Shown: positions 9,508 to 19,758 of the stretch, piece by piece
Numbering within the stretch: position 1 is the first letter of the stretch
How the letters are laid out: each line of letters starts with the position of its first letter
From: Salinisphaera sp.
GTDB taxonomy: Bacteria; Pseudomonadota; Gammaproteobacteria; Nevskiales; Salinisphaeraceae
Length of the DNA stretch: 64,000 nt
Direction: 5' to 3'
Assembly (NCBI RefSeq): GCF_002729955.1
Contig: NZ_PBYA01000034.1
Coordinates: 1 to 64,000 of the forward strand
The notes under the pieces: model-generated
The model's database searches: none
Told to the model about the DNA's origin: nothing
Seen by the model: only the letters and a program-made list of their open reading frames with translations
Program-made: the position numbers and the translations under genes

Positions 9508-10866
9508 ATGGCCAAGCGTCCCAACACTGCAGCGCCCGGCGGCTTTAACCCGAACTCGGGTAGCCTCACGGAAGTGCGTCAGCGCCTGCTGTTCCTGGTG
9601 GGTGCGCTGATTGTCTTCCGTATCGGCACGTTCATTCCCGTGCCCGGTATCGACCCCGCTCAGCTGGCGCGGCTGTTCGAACAGCAGGCGGGCACGATCC
9701 TCGACGTCGGCGTGATGTTTACCGGCGGCGCTCTCAAGCGCCTGTCGATCTTCGCGCTCGGCGTGATGCCGTATATCTCGGCGTCCATCATCATGCAGTT
9801 GATGACGGCGACGGTCCCGGCATTGAAGGAAATCAAGAAGGAAGGCGAGGCCGGTCGCCGCAAGATTACGCAATACACGCGGTACGGCACCGTCGCCCTG
9901 GCTTCATTCCAGTCGATCGGGACCGGCATCGCGCTGTGGAATCAGGGGATTGCACAGAGCGGTACCAGCGAGTTCGCCTTCATCTTCACGACCGCGGTGT
10001 GTTTGACCACCGGCGCTATGTTTCTGATGTGGCTGGGCGAGCAGGTCACCGAGCGTGGCATTGGCAACGGCATCTCGATGCTGATCTTTGCCGCGATCGT
10101 GGCGGGGCTGCCTTCTGCTATCGGTGGGACGCTAGACCTGGTGCGCACCGGCGAGCTGAGCATATTCTTCGTGATTGCCCTGTTCGTGGGCGCGATGGCC
10201 GTGCTCGCCTTCGTCGTGTTCGTGGAACGCGCTCAGCGGCGGATTCCGGTTCATCATGCCCAGCGCCAGCGCGGGCGCAAGATGTATGCGGCCCAGACCC
10301 AGCATCTTCCGCTCAAGCTGAACATGGCGGGCGTGATTCCGCCGATCTTCGCTTCGAGCATCATTCTTTTCCCCGCGACCGTTGTACGGTTTCTGGGTGA
10401 AGGCGGTTCGGTGGCGAACTGGGTATCGAATGCGATCGCGCCGGGGCAGCCGCTGTACGTGCTGTTCTATTCGTTGATGATCGTGTTCTTCTGCTTTTTC
10501 TATACCGCGCTCGTGTTCGATTCGCGGGAAACGGCAGACAACCTGAAGAAATCCGGGGCCTTCATCCCGGGTGTTCGGCCCGGCATTCAGACAGCCAACT
10601 ATATCGATACCGTTCTGACCCGGTTGACCGTGGCCGGTGCGGTGTACGTCACGGCGGTCTGTCTGCTGCCCGAGCTGTTGATTCTTCAATACAACGTACC
10701 CTTCTATTTCGGCGGGACTTCGTTGCTGATCATCGTAGTGGTTGTCATGGACTTCATGGCGCAGCTGCAGGCGCATCTGATGTCGCATCAGTACGAAGGG
10801 TTGATGAAGAAGAACAACCTGAAGTCCCAGGGGCGCGGCGGTGCCGGCGCCGGCATGCTCCGCTAG
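9508..10866 (+). CDS. secY: Preprotein translocase subunit SecY
   Basis: 452 residues with the ten-helix pattern of SecY, the channel-forming subunit of the SecYEG translocon in the inner membrane. Recognisable segments are the plug-side start ([14 protein letters not shown]), the [12 protein letters not shown] helix and the cytoplasmic loop [17 protein letters not shown] that contacts SecA and the ribosome. Only the ATG at 9508 fits. Confidence 0.98.
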   Translation: MAKRPNTAAPGGFNPNSGSLTEVRQRLLFLVGALIVFRIGTFIPVPGIDPAQLARLFEQQAGTILDVGVMFTGGALKRLSIFALGVMPYISASIIMQLMTATVPALKEIKKEGEAGRRKITQYTRYGTVALASFQSIGTGIALWNQGIAQSGTSEFAFIFTTAVCLTTGAMFLMWLGEQVTERGIGNGISMLIFAAIVAGLPSAIGGTLDLVRTGELSIFFVIALFVGAMAVLAFVVFVERAQRRIPVHHAQRQRGRKMYAAQTQHLPLKLNMAGVIPPIFASSIILFPATVVRFLGEGGSVANWVSNAIAPGQPLYVLFYSLMIVFFCFFYTALVFDSRETADNLKKSGAFIPGVRPGIQTANYIDTVLTRLTVAGAVYVTAVCLLPELLILQYNVPFYFGGTSLLIIVVVVMDFMAQLQAHLMSHQYEGLMKKNNLKSQGRGGAGAGMLR

Positions 10867-10944
10867 CGGGCCGTCACCAAGCGCAACAACGATTACACCA
10901 CCGACCGTCGTCTACAACGGTCGGCGAGATGTCAGAGGTAGGAC

Positions 10945-11061
10945 ATGAAAGTTAGAGCATCGGTTAAGAAAATTTGCCGCAATTGCAAAGTCATCCGGCG
11001 CAACGGCGCCGTGATGGTGATCTGTTCGACCGACCCGCGCCATAAGCAGCGCCAGGGTTAG
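10945..11061 (+). CDS. rpmJ: 50S ribosomal protein L36 (zinc-ribbon type)
   Basis: A 38-residue ORF ([20 protein letters not shown] then a short basic tail ending RHKQRQG) that equals E. coli L36 in length. The zinc ligands Cys11, Cys14, Cys27 and His33 are all present, so this is the C-plus, zinc-binding form. GAGGTAGG lies just before the ATG. It sits between secY and rpsM, the standard position. Confidence 0.97.
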   Translation: MKVRASVKKICRNCKVIRRNGAVMVICSTDPRHKQRQG

Positions 11062-11071
11062 TCGGAAAACC

Positions 11072-11100
11072 TTGTAATCACAGAACAGAAAGGCTATATT
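11072..11100 (+). promoter_or_regulatory. Candidate promoter of the alpha operon
   Basis: TTGTAA (11072-11077) and TATATT (11095-11100) are separated by exactly 17 bases, about 80 bases before rpsM. A transcript starting near 11107 would carry a leader of about 75 nt, the place where E. coli has the S4-binding pseudoknot. I could not establish such a fold by eye. Confidence 0.5.
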
Positions 11101-11182
11101 GGCGGGCTTTTCCACGGTTGAATATTCGCGGGCGGCAAGATGCGCGCGACAACCATAGCCCGGTAGCTGGGAGATCAATCGA

Positions 11183-11539
11183 ATGGCGCGAATCGCTGGA
11201 GTTAACCTCCCGATCAACAAGCATGCGGTGGTAGCGTTGACGTCGCTTTACGGCGTCGGTTTCACGCGAGCACGTGAAATCTGCGCGGCCTGCAACGTGG
11301 CAACGGACACCAAGGTCAAGGATCTCACCGAGGGTGAGGTCGAGGCGCTGCGTGCCCAGGTTCAGCAGTACACGATCGAAGGTGACCTTCGTCGTGAGAT
11401 CTCCATGAACATCAAGCGACTGATGGATCTGGGCTGCTATCGCGGTCTGCGTCATCGTCGCGGTCTTCCGGTGCGCGGTCAGCGTACCAAAACCAATTCG
11501 CGCACGCGTAAGGGCCCCCGTCGGCCCATTCGCCGCTAG
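11183..11539 (+). CDS. rpsM: 30S ribosomal protein S13
   Basis: 118 residues, as in E. coli. It begins [20 protein letters not shown] and ends in the basic tail [15 protein letters not shown] that reaches the P-site tRNA. It is the first gene of the alpha operon, behind its own candidate promoter. Confidence 0.97.
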   Translation: MARIAGVNLPINKHAVVALTSLYGVGFTRAREICAACNVATDTKVKDLTEGEVEALRAQVQQYTIEGDLRREISMNIKRLMDLGCYRGLRHRRGLPVRGQRTKTNSRTRKGPRRPIRR

Positions 11540-11572
11540 TTCGTTCTCGCACGAGAGTACAGGTAACGCTTT

Positions 11573-11977
11573 ATGGCGACAGGCACGTCTTCCACAGCAT
11601 CTCGTACGCGCAAAGCGCGCGCACGCCGCAATGTCACCGATGGCATCGCGTTCGTGTATGCCACCTTCAACAACACGATCATCACGATCTCCGATCGTCA
11701 AGGCAACGTGTTGTCCTGGTGCACGTCGGGTAGCTGTGGCTTCAAGGGTTCGCGCAAGAGCACGCCGTTCGCAGCGCAGGTTGCTGCCGAGCGCGCCGGC
11801 GAAGGCGCGGCGCAGTACGGCGTCAAGAATCTCGAGGTTCGGGTCAAGGGCCCCGGCCCGGGACGTGAAGCCGCGGTGCGTTCGCTCAATGGTGCAGGCT
11901 TCAAGGTGACCGGCATCATCGACGTCACCCCGATCCCGCACAATGGCTGTCGTCCGCCCAAGAAGCGCCGCGTCTAG
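11573..11977 (+). CDS. rpsK: 30S ribosomal protein S11
   Basis: 134 residues (E. coli 129). The core [20 protein letters not shown] and the C-terminal [16 protein letters not shown] are universal. S11 forms part of the platform near the mRNA exit. A serine/threonine-rich N-terminal stretch accounts for the extra residues. Confidence 0.97.
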   Translation: MATGTSSTASRTRKARARRNVTDGIAFVYATFNNTIITISDRQGNVLSWCTSGSCGFKGSRKSTPFAAQVAAERAGEGAAQYGVKNLEVRVKGPGPGREAAVRSLNGAGFKVTGIIDVTPIPHNGCRPPKKRRV

Positions 11978-12014
11978 CGCGCTCGGGCGACCGAACCGGA
12001 ACAGGTAGAGAACA

Positions 12015-12638
12015 ATGGCTAAGTACACAGGACCGAAATGCAAACTTTCGCGCCGGGCAGGCACTGACCTGTTCCTCAAGGGGCGTGGTCGTTCGCTGGA
12101 AGGCAAGTGCAAGATCGATACGCCGCCCGGCGCGCAGGGTACCCAGCGCCGCCAGCGTCTGTCGGACTATGCCCTGCAGCTGCGCGAGAAGCAGAAGCTG
12201 CGGCATATGTACGGCGTGCTTGAGAAGCAGTTCCGCAACTACTACAAGAAGGCCGCGCAGAACAAGGGCGCGACTGGCGTAGTGTTGCTGCAGCAGCTGG
12301 AGAGCCGTCTGGACAACGTCGTGTACCGCATGGGTTTTGCCTCCACGCGTGCCGAGGCCCGTCAGCTGGTGAACCACAAGGCGGTCGCGGTCAACGATTA
12401 TCCGGTGAACATTCCCTCGTACGAGGTGAAGGTCGGCGATACCGTCGCGATCCGTAACCGTGCGAAGCATCAGCCCCGCATCATCGAGTCGCTGCAGGTT
12501 GCATCGCAGCTCGGTTTGAGCGAATGGGTCGAGGTGGACGAGAAGGGCCTGAAAGGCACGTTCAAGGCCGTCCCGGATCGCGACCAGGTGCTGCCGGATA
12601 TCAACGAGAATCTGGTCGTCGAGCTTTACTCGAAGTAA
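12015..12638 (+). CDS. rpsD: 30S ribosomal protein S4
   Basis: 207 residues (E. coli 206). It has a basic N-terminal region ([19 protein letters not shown]), then an S4 RNA-binding domain at about residues 97-160 ([20 protein letters not shown]). S4 starts 30S assembly and in enterobacteria represses the alpha operon. Confidence 0.97.
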   Translation: MAKYTGPKCKLSRRAGTDLFLKGRGRSLEGKCKIDTPPGAQGTQRRQRLSDYALQLREKQKLRHMYGVLEKQFRNYYKKAAQNKGATGVVLLQQLESRLDNVVYRMGFASTRAEARQLVNHKAVAVNDYPVNIPSYEVKVGDTVAIRNRAKHQPRIIESLQVASQLGLSEWVEVDEKGLKGTFKAVPDRDQVLPDINENLVVELYSK

Positions 12639-12674
12639 TAGGCGCTGTCTTAGACAGCAAGAGGTATTTGCATT

Positions 12675-13661
12675 ATGCAGTCCAGTGAATTGCTGAAACC
12701 GCGCCTGGTCGAGGTCGAGCGGGCGAACGAGCGGCGCGCCAAGATTGCGCTTGAGCCGCTCGAGCGTGGCTACGGCCATACGCTTGGCAACGCGATTCGG
12801 CGGATCCTGCTGTCCTCGATTCCCGGGGCGGCGATCACCGAAGTCAAGATCGACGGCGTACTCCACGAGTACACCACGGTCGAGGGTATGCAGGAAGACG
12901 TCATCGACGTGCTGCTCAACCTCAAGAACGTAGCGGTGCGCATGCACTCGCGCGAAGAAGCCGAGCTTCACCTGCACAAAAGCGGTGAAGGCCCGGTGAC
13001 CGCCGGTGATATCACCACCGATCATGACGTTGAAATCGTCAACCCGGATCTCGTGATTGCGCATCTGACCAGCGGCGAGCTGCGGATGAGCATGAAGGTC
13101 GAGCGCGGTCGTGGTTACCAGCCGGCGCAGAGCAAGTCCGAAGCGGGCGATGAGGATACCGGTGCGAGCGAAATCGGCGCGCTGCGACTGGACGCCAGCT
13201 TCAGCCCGATCCGTCGCGTGAGCTATGCCGTCGAACGTGCGCGTGTGGAACAGCGCACCGACCTCGATAAGCTCGTGCTCGATATCGAAACCAACGGCAG
13301 CGTCGAACCCGAAGACGCGGTTCGCACGGCAGCGGCGACGCTGTACGACCAGCTGGCCGTGTTCGTCGACCTCGAGGCGCGTCAGGAGTCGAGCCGCAAG
13401 GGCGAAACCGGCAAGACCGACCCGACCCTGCTCAAGCCGATCGAAGACCTCGAGTTGACGGTACGCTCGACCAACTGCCTCAAGGCAGAAGACATCCACT
13501 ACGTGGGTGATCTGGTTCAGCGGACCGAAACGGAACTCATGCGTACGCCGAACCTCGGCAAGAAGTCGTTAACCGAGATCAGCGAGGTGCTCGCCGAGCA
13601 CGGCCTGAAACTCGGCATGACGGTCGAGAACTGGCCGCCGGCCGAACTCGAAAAAGCCTAG
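12675..13661 (+). CDS. rpoA: RNA polymerase subunit alpha
   Basis: 328 residues (E. coli 329). The N-terminal dimerisation domain holds the [20 protein letters not shown] signature at about residues 44-64. A flexible acidic linker lies near residues 235-250, and the C-terminal domain ([18 protein letters not shown]... LGKKSLTEI) that binds UP elements and activators is complete. It is cotranscribed with rpsD and rplQ. Confidence 0.98.
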   Translation: MQSSELLKPRLVEVERANERRAKIALEPLERGYGHTLGNAIRRILLSSIPGAAITEVKIDGVLHEYTTVEGMQEDVIDVLLNLKNVAVRMHSREEAELHLHKSGEGPVTAGDITTDHDVEIVNPDLVIAHLTSGELRMSMKVERGRGYQPAQSKSEAGDEDTGASEIGALRLDASFSPIRRVSYAVERARVEQRTDLDKLVLDIETNGSVEPEDAVRTAAATLYDQLAVFVDLEARQESSRKGETGKTDPTLLKPIEDLELTVRSTNCLKAEDIHYVGDLVQRTETELMRTPNLGKKSLTEISEVLAEHGLKLGMTVENWPPAELEKA

Positions 13662-13695
13662 CGTTTTTTCGCGAATATAGACTAAGGACAGAGCT

Positions 13696-14097
13696 ATGCG
13701 TCATCGCAAGAGCGGTACTAACCTGGGGCGCGAATCCTCGCATCGCGCGGCCATGATGAAAAACATGTCGGCGTCGCTGTTCAAGGCGGAGCTGATCCGG
13801 ACAACGCTGCCCAAGGCAAAGGAATTGCGTCGGGTCGCAGAGCCGCTGATCACCCTCGGCAAGACCGATACGGTCGCCAACCGTCGACTGGCGTTCTCGC
13901 GTCTGCGCGACAAGGAAGCGGTCGGCAAGCTGTTCGGCGAGCTGGGTCAGCGTTACGCGCAGCGCCCGGGCGGCTATCTGCGGATTCTCAAGTGCGGCTA
14001 CCGCCCCGGCGATAACGCGCCGATGGCGTATGTCGAACTCGTCGATCGCCCAATGATCGAAGACGACGAAGACGAGTCGGTCGAAGCCTCCGCTTAA
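13696..14097 (+). CDS. rplQ: 50S ribosomal protein L17
   Basis: 133 residues (E. coli 127). It starts [20 protein letters not shown] and has a strongly acidic C-terminal tail ([12 protein letters not shown]) not found in the E. coli protein. It is the last gene of the superoperon and is followed at once by two hairpins, the second a clear terminator. Confidence 0.97.
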   Translation: MRHRKSGTNLGRESSHRAAMMKNMSASLFKAELIRTTLPKAKELRRVAEPLITLGKTDTVANRRLAFSRLRDKEAVGKLFGELGQRYAQRPGGYLRILKCGYRPGDNAPMAYVELVDRPMIEDDEDESVEASA

Positions 14098-14117
14098 GAC
14101 GACGGCGTCGTCTGATT

Positions 14118-14145
14118 AAAGCCGGCCCTAGGGCCGGCTTTTTTT
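14118..14145 (+). terminator. Rho-independent terminator of the alpha operon
   Basis: GCCGGCCC (14121-14128) pairs with GGGCCGGC (14131-14138), extended by AAA/TTT, and is followed by a run of seven T. A smaller hairpin, AGACGAC-GGC-GTCGTCT (14097-14113), overlaps the rplQ stop and may add to it. Confidence 0.92.
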
Positions 14146-14196
14146 ATGAGTAGAATAAGCGCGGTTTTTCGTGCGACGTGTTTCCGGGGAGTTGAG

Positions 14197-15288
14197 ATGC
14201 ATTTGTTCAGGGGCGTTGCTGCCGCCGCGGCAGTGGGGTTGGGGTTGTTTGTGCCGGTCGCGCAGGCCGATACGGTGTTTCTCGACGATGGAAGTCGAAT
14301 CAACGGCAAGATCGTGTCGTTGTCGTCGGACGAAGTGGTCATTGATCCGGCGTTCACGGATACGCTGACCATCGAGCGTGCGCGTCTATCGGGTTTGACC
14401 AGCGACGAGGCGGTCGAGGTGATGCTGGCGAGCGGCAAGACAACCCGTGCACGGTTGTCTTATGATGAGCAGAGCGGCGCTCAGGTTGTTCAGGCCGACA
14501 GCGACGATACGAACGGCGCGCTCGCGCTCGACGACGTAAGCCAGATTGCGCCCAAGGTGGTTGCCGCACAGCAGGACGACGACGAGTACGCGCTGCCGGA
14601 ATCCGACAGTCTGCCGCCCGAAGATGCCGACTACTGGTCGGGCAACGTCGAGCTCGGCCTGAACGGTCGCTCCGGCAATACTGATACCAGCGCCTGGCGC
14701 ACCAAGCTGTCCGCGCTGCGCGATACGGGCGATACGCGTCTGTCGCTGTCAGCGACCGCTGACCGAGAGGAAGAAGACGACGAGACGACGGCCGAGGAGT
14801 ATCTCGGCAATGCACGGTTCGAGTACGATCTGACCCAGCGTCTGTTCTGGTTCCTGCAGCAGGAGCTGGAGCGCGACGAGTTCGAGGATATCGATCTGCG
14901 CTCGCGCAGCCTGATCGGCCCCGGCTATTTTCTGGCCCGACGCGATCGCCTGACATTCAAGGTCCGTAGTGGTATTGGTCACCAATACGAGCGTTACACC
15001 AGTGGCGGCAGCAGCCACGAGGCGATCTTCTCGGCGGGTTGGGACTACGCCCAGCTGGTCGGTGAATGGCTCAAGTTGACTCACGATTTCACGATCTATC
15101 CCGAGGTGACGAACAGCCCGAGCGAAAACTTCATCCTCGAATCCGCGCTGGGCGTCGAGGTGCCGATTGCCAATAGCGACGCCTGGCATCTTCGGGCAGG
15201 GCTGGAACACCAGTACAACAACAACCCGGAGCCGGGTGTCGAGGACCTCGATACCACCTACAACCTCGGCGTGGTGCGCGGCTTTTAG
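14197..15288 (+). CDS. DUF481-family outer-membrane beta-barrel protein
   Basis: 363 residues. A signal peptide (MHLFRGVAAAAAVGLGLFVPVAQA) starts at ATG 14197, preceded by GGGGAG; an upstream in-frame ATG at 14146 lies in the terminator T-run and is rejected. The mature N-terminus (DTVFLDDGSRINGKIVSL) looks like the small beta-domain seen before some DUF481 barrels. An acidic linker follows, then about 210 residues of alternating strands starting YWSGNVELGLNGRSGNTDTS, typical of DUF481 (YdiY-like, salt-induced outer-membrane proteins). The function of the family is not established. Monocistronic by context. Confidence 0.85.
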   Translation: MHLFRGVAAAAAVGLGLFVPVAQADTVFLDDGSRINGKIVSLSSDEVVIDPAFTDTLTIERARLSGLTSDEAVEVMLASGKTTRARLSYDEQSGAQVVQADSDDTNGALALDDVSQIAPKVVAAQQDDDEYALPESDSLPPEDADYWSGNVELGLNGRSGNTDTSAWRTKLSALRDTGDTRLSLSATADREEEDDETTAEEYLGNARFEYDLTQRLFWFLQQELERDEFEDIDLRSRSLIGPGYFLARRDRLTFKVRSGIGHQYERYTSGGSSHEAIFSAGWDYAQLVGEWLKLTHDFTIYPEVTNSPSENFILESALGVEVPIANSDAWHLRAGLEHQYNNNPEPGVEDLDTTYNLGVVRGF

Positions 15289-15434
15289 GGGCGCTCTGCA
15301 CAAACGGTCACCGACTCAAAAAGGCCGCGTCTACGTTGCCAGGCTTGACCTGCCAACAATGCGGGCGCTGAACGCCTTGCCGCAGCATCTGTGAGGACGC
15401 GAAGGCGACCCGCGAGAGGTTATGCAGAGCTTCG

Positions 15435-16268
15435 CTAGTCGTCGGCCGCGTCGGCCTCGACCTGTACGAGGTAGGGCGCGGCCGTATCGATGCGCAGGAC
15501 GCTGAGCTGGCCACCCCAGGCGGCGCCGGTATCGATGCCCCATACCCGGTGTTCCGGCCAGGCGACCTGTTCGAGCGCCGACCAGTGGCCGAACACGATG
15601 CGCTCTCCGGCCGCCGCACGGCGTGGCCAGGCGAACCAGGGCACCAGCGCCGGTGGCGCATCGGCCAGGGTTTTCTTGTAGTCCATGTCCAACCCACCGT
15701 CGGGCCGGATGAAGCGCTGGCGCGTGAGCGCGTTGGCGATATAGCGCAGGCGTTCCAGGCCGCGAAGTGCCGGCGACCAGTGGGTGGGGGTATCGCCATA
15801 GAGGCCGGCCAGGAACTCGACGTGGGCCGGGCCGCGTAGCGCAGCCTCAAGCTCGTGCGCGTGTTCCCGGGCATCGGCCACGGTCCACTCGGGGGGGATG
15901 CCGGCATGGACCATCGTCCAGTCCAGGCTGGGGTCTTGATGCAAGAGCGGGCGATGACGCAGCCAGGCAAGCAGTTCATCGCGGTCGGGCGCCTCGAGCA
16001 CCTCGCGCAAGCCCGGCTTGGCCTTGTCGAGCGCATCCCGGCGCTGCGCCAGGGCAAGCAGGCTCAGATCATGATTGCCGAGCACCGTGATGGCGTGCTC
16101 GCCGAGGGCGCGCACGCGCCGTAACACGCCGAGCGAATCCGGCCCCCGATTGACCAGATCGCCGACGAACCAGAAGCGCGGGTCGTCGTGCTCGGTACGC
16201 AGCCGCTCGAGCAGCCGGTCCAGCGTCGACGCCGCGCCGTGAATGTCACCGATACAGAATATGGCCAC
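15435..16268 (-). CDS. apaH: Diadenosine tetraphosphatase ApaH
   Basis: 277 residues (E. coli 280), starting at a GTG (MAIFCIGDIHG) with AAGGA (16277-16281) 8 bases upstream; longer readings begin in sequence without family similarity. The metallophosphoesterase motifs GDIHG, GDLVNRGPDS, GNHD and the late GHW are present. It hydrolyses Ap4A to two ADP and removes Np4 caps from RNA. In many gammaproteobacteria it ends the lptD-surA-pdxA-rsmA-apaG-apaH cluster. Here it is cut off from rsmA by an opposite-strand gene, and apaG is absent. Confidence 0.95.
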   Translation of the reverse strand: MAIFCIGDIHGAASTLDRLLERLRTEHDDPRFWFVGDLVNRGPDSLGVLRRVRALGEHAITVLGNHDLSLLALAQRRDALDKAKPGLREVLEAPDRDELLAWLRHRPLLHQDPSLDWTMVHAGIPPEWTVADAREHAHELEAALRGPAHVEFLAGLYGDTPTHWSPALRGLERLRYIANALTRQRFIRPDGGLDMDYKKTLADAPPALVPWFAWPRRAAAGERIVFGHWSALEQVAWPEHRVWGIDTGAAWGGQLSVLRIDTAAPYLVQVEADAADD

Positions 16269-16956
16269 GAGGCATGTCCTTGTCGCAAAGGCTTGTGAGT
16301 GATCCAGCGCCGGGTGGCTGGCGGTGCACGCGCTGTGCAGCGCCACGCCTGTCCCGTGCGCGGCGCCCGCGCGCAGACGCGCAAGCGTGTCGTCAGCGTG
16401 AAGGATCGACTATTTTAAGCCGTAGCCGCAACACGGCCGAAATCCATCCGGCGCGGGTCGCCCGCACGCAGGCCGCGACGATACGTGCCGCGACAATCAA
16501 TTCGAAAGCCGTGATGCCGATACATGAAGACAGGTATGCGGCCCGCGGTAGCGAAGCGCTCGCCGCTGAGGCCTCGAACGGGGTTTGCCGGCGCCAAGGG
16601 AATAATCCGGCTCGGCCGCGGCGCTGTGCCCGACGCGAGGCTAACGAGCTGAATAAAAAGGATCACGGTCTGCTAATGTGGGTTTCAAGGGCAATTGGAG
16701 AACCCGGTCGTAACGCCCGAGTGCGCAGTTGCTTGCGAGCGTTCGCGTCTGTGCGTACGCGCGCTTCGATTACGCCTGCAAGGACGCTTGCGCGCCGTAC
16801 GCATCCGGTCTGTGTGATCCCGTGGATAAGCCGCCATGCAGAACGGTGCGTGCATGGAGCGGCAGGCGGGGCCGAACGGGGCCCGCATGGACGTACCAGC
16901 GCGACGCCTGCAGGCAGGCGTTGACAGGTGGGCTTGGACTCGAGGATGAATAACGC
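16269..16956. other. 688-bp intergenic stretch without a supported gene
   Basis: No reading frame here shows a family resemblance or the codon pattern of the neighbours on either strand. It must hold the apaH promoter and that of the gene at 16957. A perfect 8-bp inverted repeat ACGCCTGC-AG-GCAGGCGT (16904-16921) lies 35 bases before that gene. TTGACA at 16921-16926 has no convincing -10 partner. Confidence 0.5.
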
Positions 16957-18774
16957 ATGAAGACCGCTGCGCCCAAAGAGAAGCCGGCCAAATCGACGCC
17001 GCGGACCGCGCTGTATGCACTGGCCGCGCTCTGTGTGATTCTGATCGGCTACGCCGGATTGCGCACGCTGGAACTGGCGAGTACGGCGCGGGCCGATATG
17101 CTCGCAGACGCCGAAGCGGCGGTCGTATCCGAAACGGCCGGGCATATACGCCAGGATCGCGTCCCCACTCGCCTGATTGAGGCCGCCGAAACCCTGCTGG
17201 CCGACCCGGCGCTGCGGTTGAACTATGTCACCGTGCGCAACGCCGGTGACGCCACGCTGGTGTCGCGCGGCAGGTTTTCGAACCGGTTCGAATTCTTGGG
17301 CCCCGATATCGCACGCACGCTGCGTGCCTGGGACTATCGCCTGGAATCGACGCAGACGACAGTACCCTTGTCTGCCGCAGGTCAGGCCGGCGCGGTGGGG
17401 TCGGCCGAGTTCGGCGTGAGCTGGTTTGCCGTACTGGGCCATGCCGGTGTGGGTATGGTGATCTGGGTTATCGTCCTGCTGGCCGGTATCGTCGGCCTGG
17501 TGGGTGCTCTGGTGGCCGCCCGTGCCGCGCCGCGGGACGTCTTCGCTCACGCCGAGACCGAGCCGGTGCCCACGCCTGCAGCGGCGAACACGCCTGCCGT
17601 AGAGCCGGCGAAAAGACAGCGCGCGGGAAAGACGGCTTCGTCGCGCCTGTTTCGACGCGGGGCCAGGAAAGATACCGACAACGAATTCGAACCCATCGTA
17701 GCCGCGACACCGTCGGCGCGGGCATCAGAGCCCGTCCCTGCAGGTGCGCCCGGGCCCGTCCCGGCGGCCGAGCCCACGCCTGAGCCGAAGCCAAAGCAGA
17801 CGTCTGAGCCGAAGCCGACGCCCGAGCCGAAGCGGTCGGCGAGTCCGGCCAGCACCGCGGCTCCGGCCCGTACGCCAGCCCAGCCGCAGCAGTCGCAGGC
17901 CGGGCATACTGAAAAGACTGTAGCCCCGGCGGCATCCGTTCCCGACGACACGCGCCCCCGGTCCAGGCCGAAAACCCCGGCTGCGCCGGGGGCGCAAACC
18001 CAGGCACAGACCAAGGCCCCGGCGCCGGCGCGTCCAGCGATTGCCCCGGCCGAGGCCGAACTGCATGCGCCGCGTCTGGACGCGGAGCCGCAGCTGGGCG
18101 ATGCCACCCTGGATCTGCGTTTCTATCCAATCTGGCGCGACAGTAACCGCGAAGTTCTGGCCGGGGCCTGTGCGGCCCTCGCATGGCGGCGCCCCGATAC
18201 CCGGCTGGTGGATGCCGATACCCTGACGCGGCTGGCCGAACAGAAGGGCGCGCTGCGGGCATTCACCCAATGGATCGCACGGCGGTTTTCGTTGTTGCAC
18301 AGCAACTGGCGAACGCTGGAAATCAACACGGTGCCGATCGTGCTGCCCATTCCGAGCGCGATGCTGGCCTTCGCCGATGCCGAGGCGGTATGGCGGGATA
18401 CGCTACGCCGAACCGATCGCGACCCCAACGATCTGATTCTGCGCCTGACCAGCGCCCGCTCTCACCGCGGTGCGCATGCCTCGCTACCGGTACGGCGTGC
18501 CTTGACGCTGGTCGGCCACGACAAGCCGGTGCCGGCCGACTGTGACGTCGCCTGTATCGACCCGGAGCAGGTCGGCCCGGACATCGAAGCCTGGTTTGCA
18601 CGTGTCGAGCAGCTCAAATCACCGGTGCTTCTGGGCCCGCTGACCGATCCGGAGCCCTATGCGCGCTTGATCAATCACGAGCGCGTGCTCTGGTTCAGTG
18701 ACGATGCCCAGGCGCTGTGTTCGCCGCGCGAGTTCGCCCGCCTGCTGACACGCTGCAGTACCCGGCCGATCTAG
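16957..18774 (+). CDS. Two-TM protein with periplasmic domain and degenerate EAL-like C-terminus
   Basis: 605 residues, not recognised as a named family. TM1 is at about 16-38, a periplasmic region at 39-160, and TM2 at about 163-189. A long Pro/Ala/Glu/Lys-rich linker follows at about 195-375 (EPKPKQ, EPKPTPEPK repeats). The last 220 residues follow the pattern of an EAL domain: LRFYPIWRD (for FQPIVD), a helix ending CAALAW (for EALLRW), ADTLTRLAEQKGALRAFTQWI, and LILRLTSAR (for LEITES). The glutamates and asparagine needed for c-di-GMP hydrolysis and metal binding are missing. By analogy with LapD it could be a signal receptor without enzyme activity, but there is no GGDEF domain. GAGGA precedes the ATG. 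Confidence 0.6.
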   Translation: MKTAAPKEKPAKSTPRTALYALAALCVILIGYAGLRTLELASTARADMLADAEAAVVSETAGHIRQDRVPTRLIEAAETLLADPALRLNYVTVRNAGDATLVSRGRFSNRFEFLGPDIARTLRAWDYRLESTQTTVPLSAAGQAGAVGSAEFGVSWFAVLGHAGVGMVIWVIVLLAGIVGLVGALVAARAAPRDVFAHAETEPVPTPAAANTPAVEPAKRQRAGKTASSRLFRRGARKDTDNEFEPIVAATPSARASEPVPAGAPGPVPAAEPTPEPKPKQTSEPKPTPEPKRSASPASTAAPARTPAQPQQSQAGHTEKTVAPAASVPDDTRPRSRPKTPAAPGAQTQAQTKAPAPARPAIAPAEAELHAPRLDAEPQLGDATLDLRFYPIWRDSNREVLAGACAALAWRRPDTRLVDADTLTRLAEQKGALRAFTQWIARRFSLLHSNWRTLEINTVPIVLPIPSAMLAFADAEAVWRDTLRRTDRDPNDLILRLTSARSHRGAHASLPVRRALTLVGHDKPVPADCDVACIDPEQVGPDIEAWFARVEQLKSPVLLGPLTDPEPYARLINHERVLWFSDDAQALCSPREFARLLTRCSTRPI

Positions 18775-18820
18775 CTCGGCCAATTCATCGGCCCGCGCCC
18801 GCGCGGCGGAAATTGCCGGT

Positions 18821-19612
18821 TCAGAGCTCGCCGGCGTTGTCCTTGTCGGCGTGGGCACGGTTGGCAAGACGGGCGAAATCGGCTGCGGCAAGGCGTTCGG
18901 GTCGCAGCATCGGATCGATATCGCAGGCTTCGATCGCCGCAGCATCGAGAAAACCGCCCACGGCATTGCGCAGCGTCTTGCGCCGCTGACTGAAAGCCGC
19001 CGTCACCAGCCGGTCGAACAAGGCCGGATCGTGGATTTCGAAATCCGGCGCCCGTGGCGTGATGCGCACCACCGACGACATCACTTTCGGCGGCGGATTG
19101 AAGGCCCCCGGGCCCACGTCGAACAACGCCTCGGCCCGGGCCCGGGCGGCCACGGAGACGGTCAGTCGGCCATAGTCGCGGCTACCGGGGGCGGCCGTCA
19201 TGCGATCCACCACTTCCTTTTGCAGCATGAAATGCATGTCCACGATCGGCGCGGTGCTGCCCAGCAGCGCGAACAGCAGCGGCGAGGAAATGTTGTAGGG
19301 CAGGTTGCCAACCAGTCGCAGTGGCCCACGGCGCTCGGCCAGGGCGGCGTAGTCGATACGCAGTGCGTCGCCTGCGATGACCTCCAGACGCGGGTCGCGG
19401 GTGGCCCGGGCTTCGAGTTCGGCAATGAGGTCGCGGTCGATCTCGATGACGCTCAGCCGCTCGACCTGTTCGAGCAGGGGCGTGGTCAGCGCCCCCTGGC
19501 CGGGGCCGATTTCCACCAGGGCATCGTCCGTGGCCGGCGCGAGCATGCTCACGATACGGTCGATCACGCCGCGTTCGTGCAAGAAATGCTGTCCAAATCG
19601 TTTACGGGCCAT
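18821..19612 (-). CDS. rsmA: 16S rRNA dimethyladenosine transferase RsmA (KsgA)
   Basis: 263 residues (E. coli 273). The SAM-binding EIGPGQGALTTPL motif and the catalytic NLPYN motif are both present. RsmA dimethylates A1518 and A1519 of 16S rRNA late in 30S assembly. It is downstream of pdxA in the same direction, with a 146-bp gap that may hold its own promoter (TAGAAT-like -10 on the minus strand near 19675). Confidence 0.97.
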   Translation of the reverse strand: MARKRFGQHFLHERGVIDRIVSMLAPATDDALVEIGPGQGALTTPLLEQVERLSVIEIDRDLIAELEARATRDPRLEVIAGDALRIDYAALAERRGPLRLVGNLPYNISSPLLFALLGSTAPIVDMHFMLQKEVVDRMTAAPGSRDYGRLTVSVAARARAEALFDVGPGAFNPPPKVMSSVVRITPRAPDFEIHDPALFDRLVTAAFSQRRKTLRNAVGGFLDAAAIEACDIDPMLRPERLAAADFARLANRAHADKDNAGEL

Positions 19613-19758
19613 GGCAGAGCTCTTCGAGGACGGTCAACGGGCAGGGCGGCGTTCGTACGCCGCACGGTCGATTCTATCGAGCGGGTAATAAGCGGCGACG
19701 GGGCCGCTGGCGGCAACGGCCGCCGTGGTTCATCGAGCGTGGGCTGGCGAAAGTCCGT

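Noticed and set aside
16904-16921. Terminator after the 688-bp gap
   Set aside because: The 8-bp inverted repeat has a 2-base loop and no T-run, and it precedes rather than follows a gene.
16274-16924. 216-residue plus-strand reading frame between apaH and the 605-residue gene
   Set aside because: Arg/Ala-rich composition, no RBS, no family resemblance, and it overlaps the start of apaH on the other strand.
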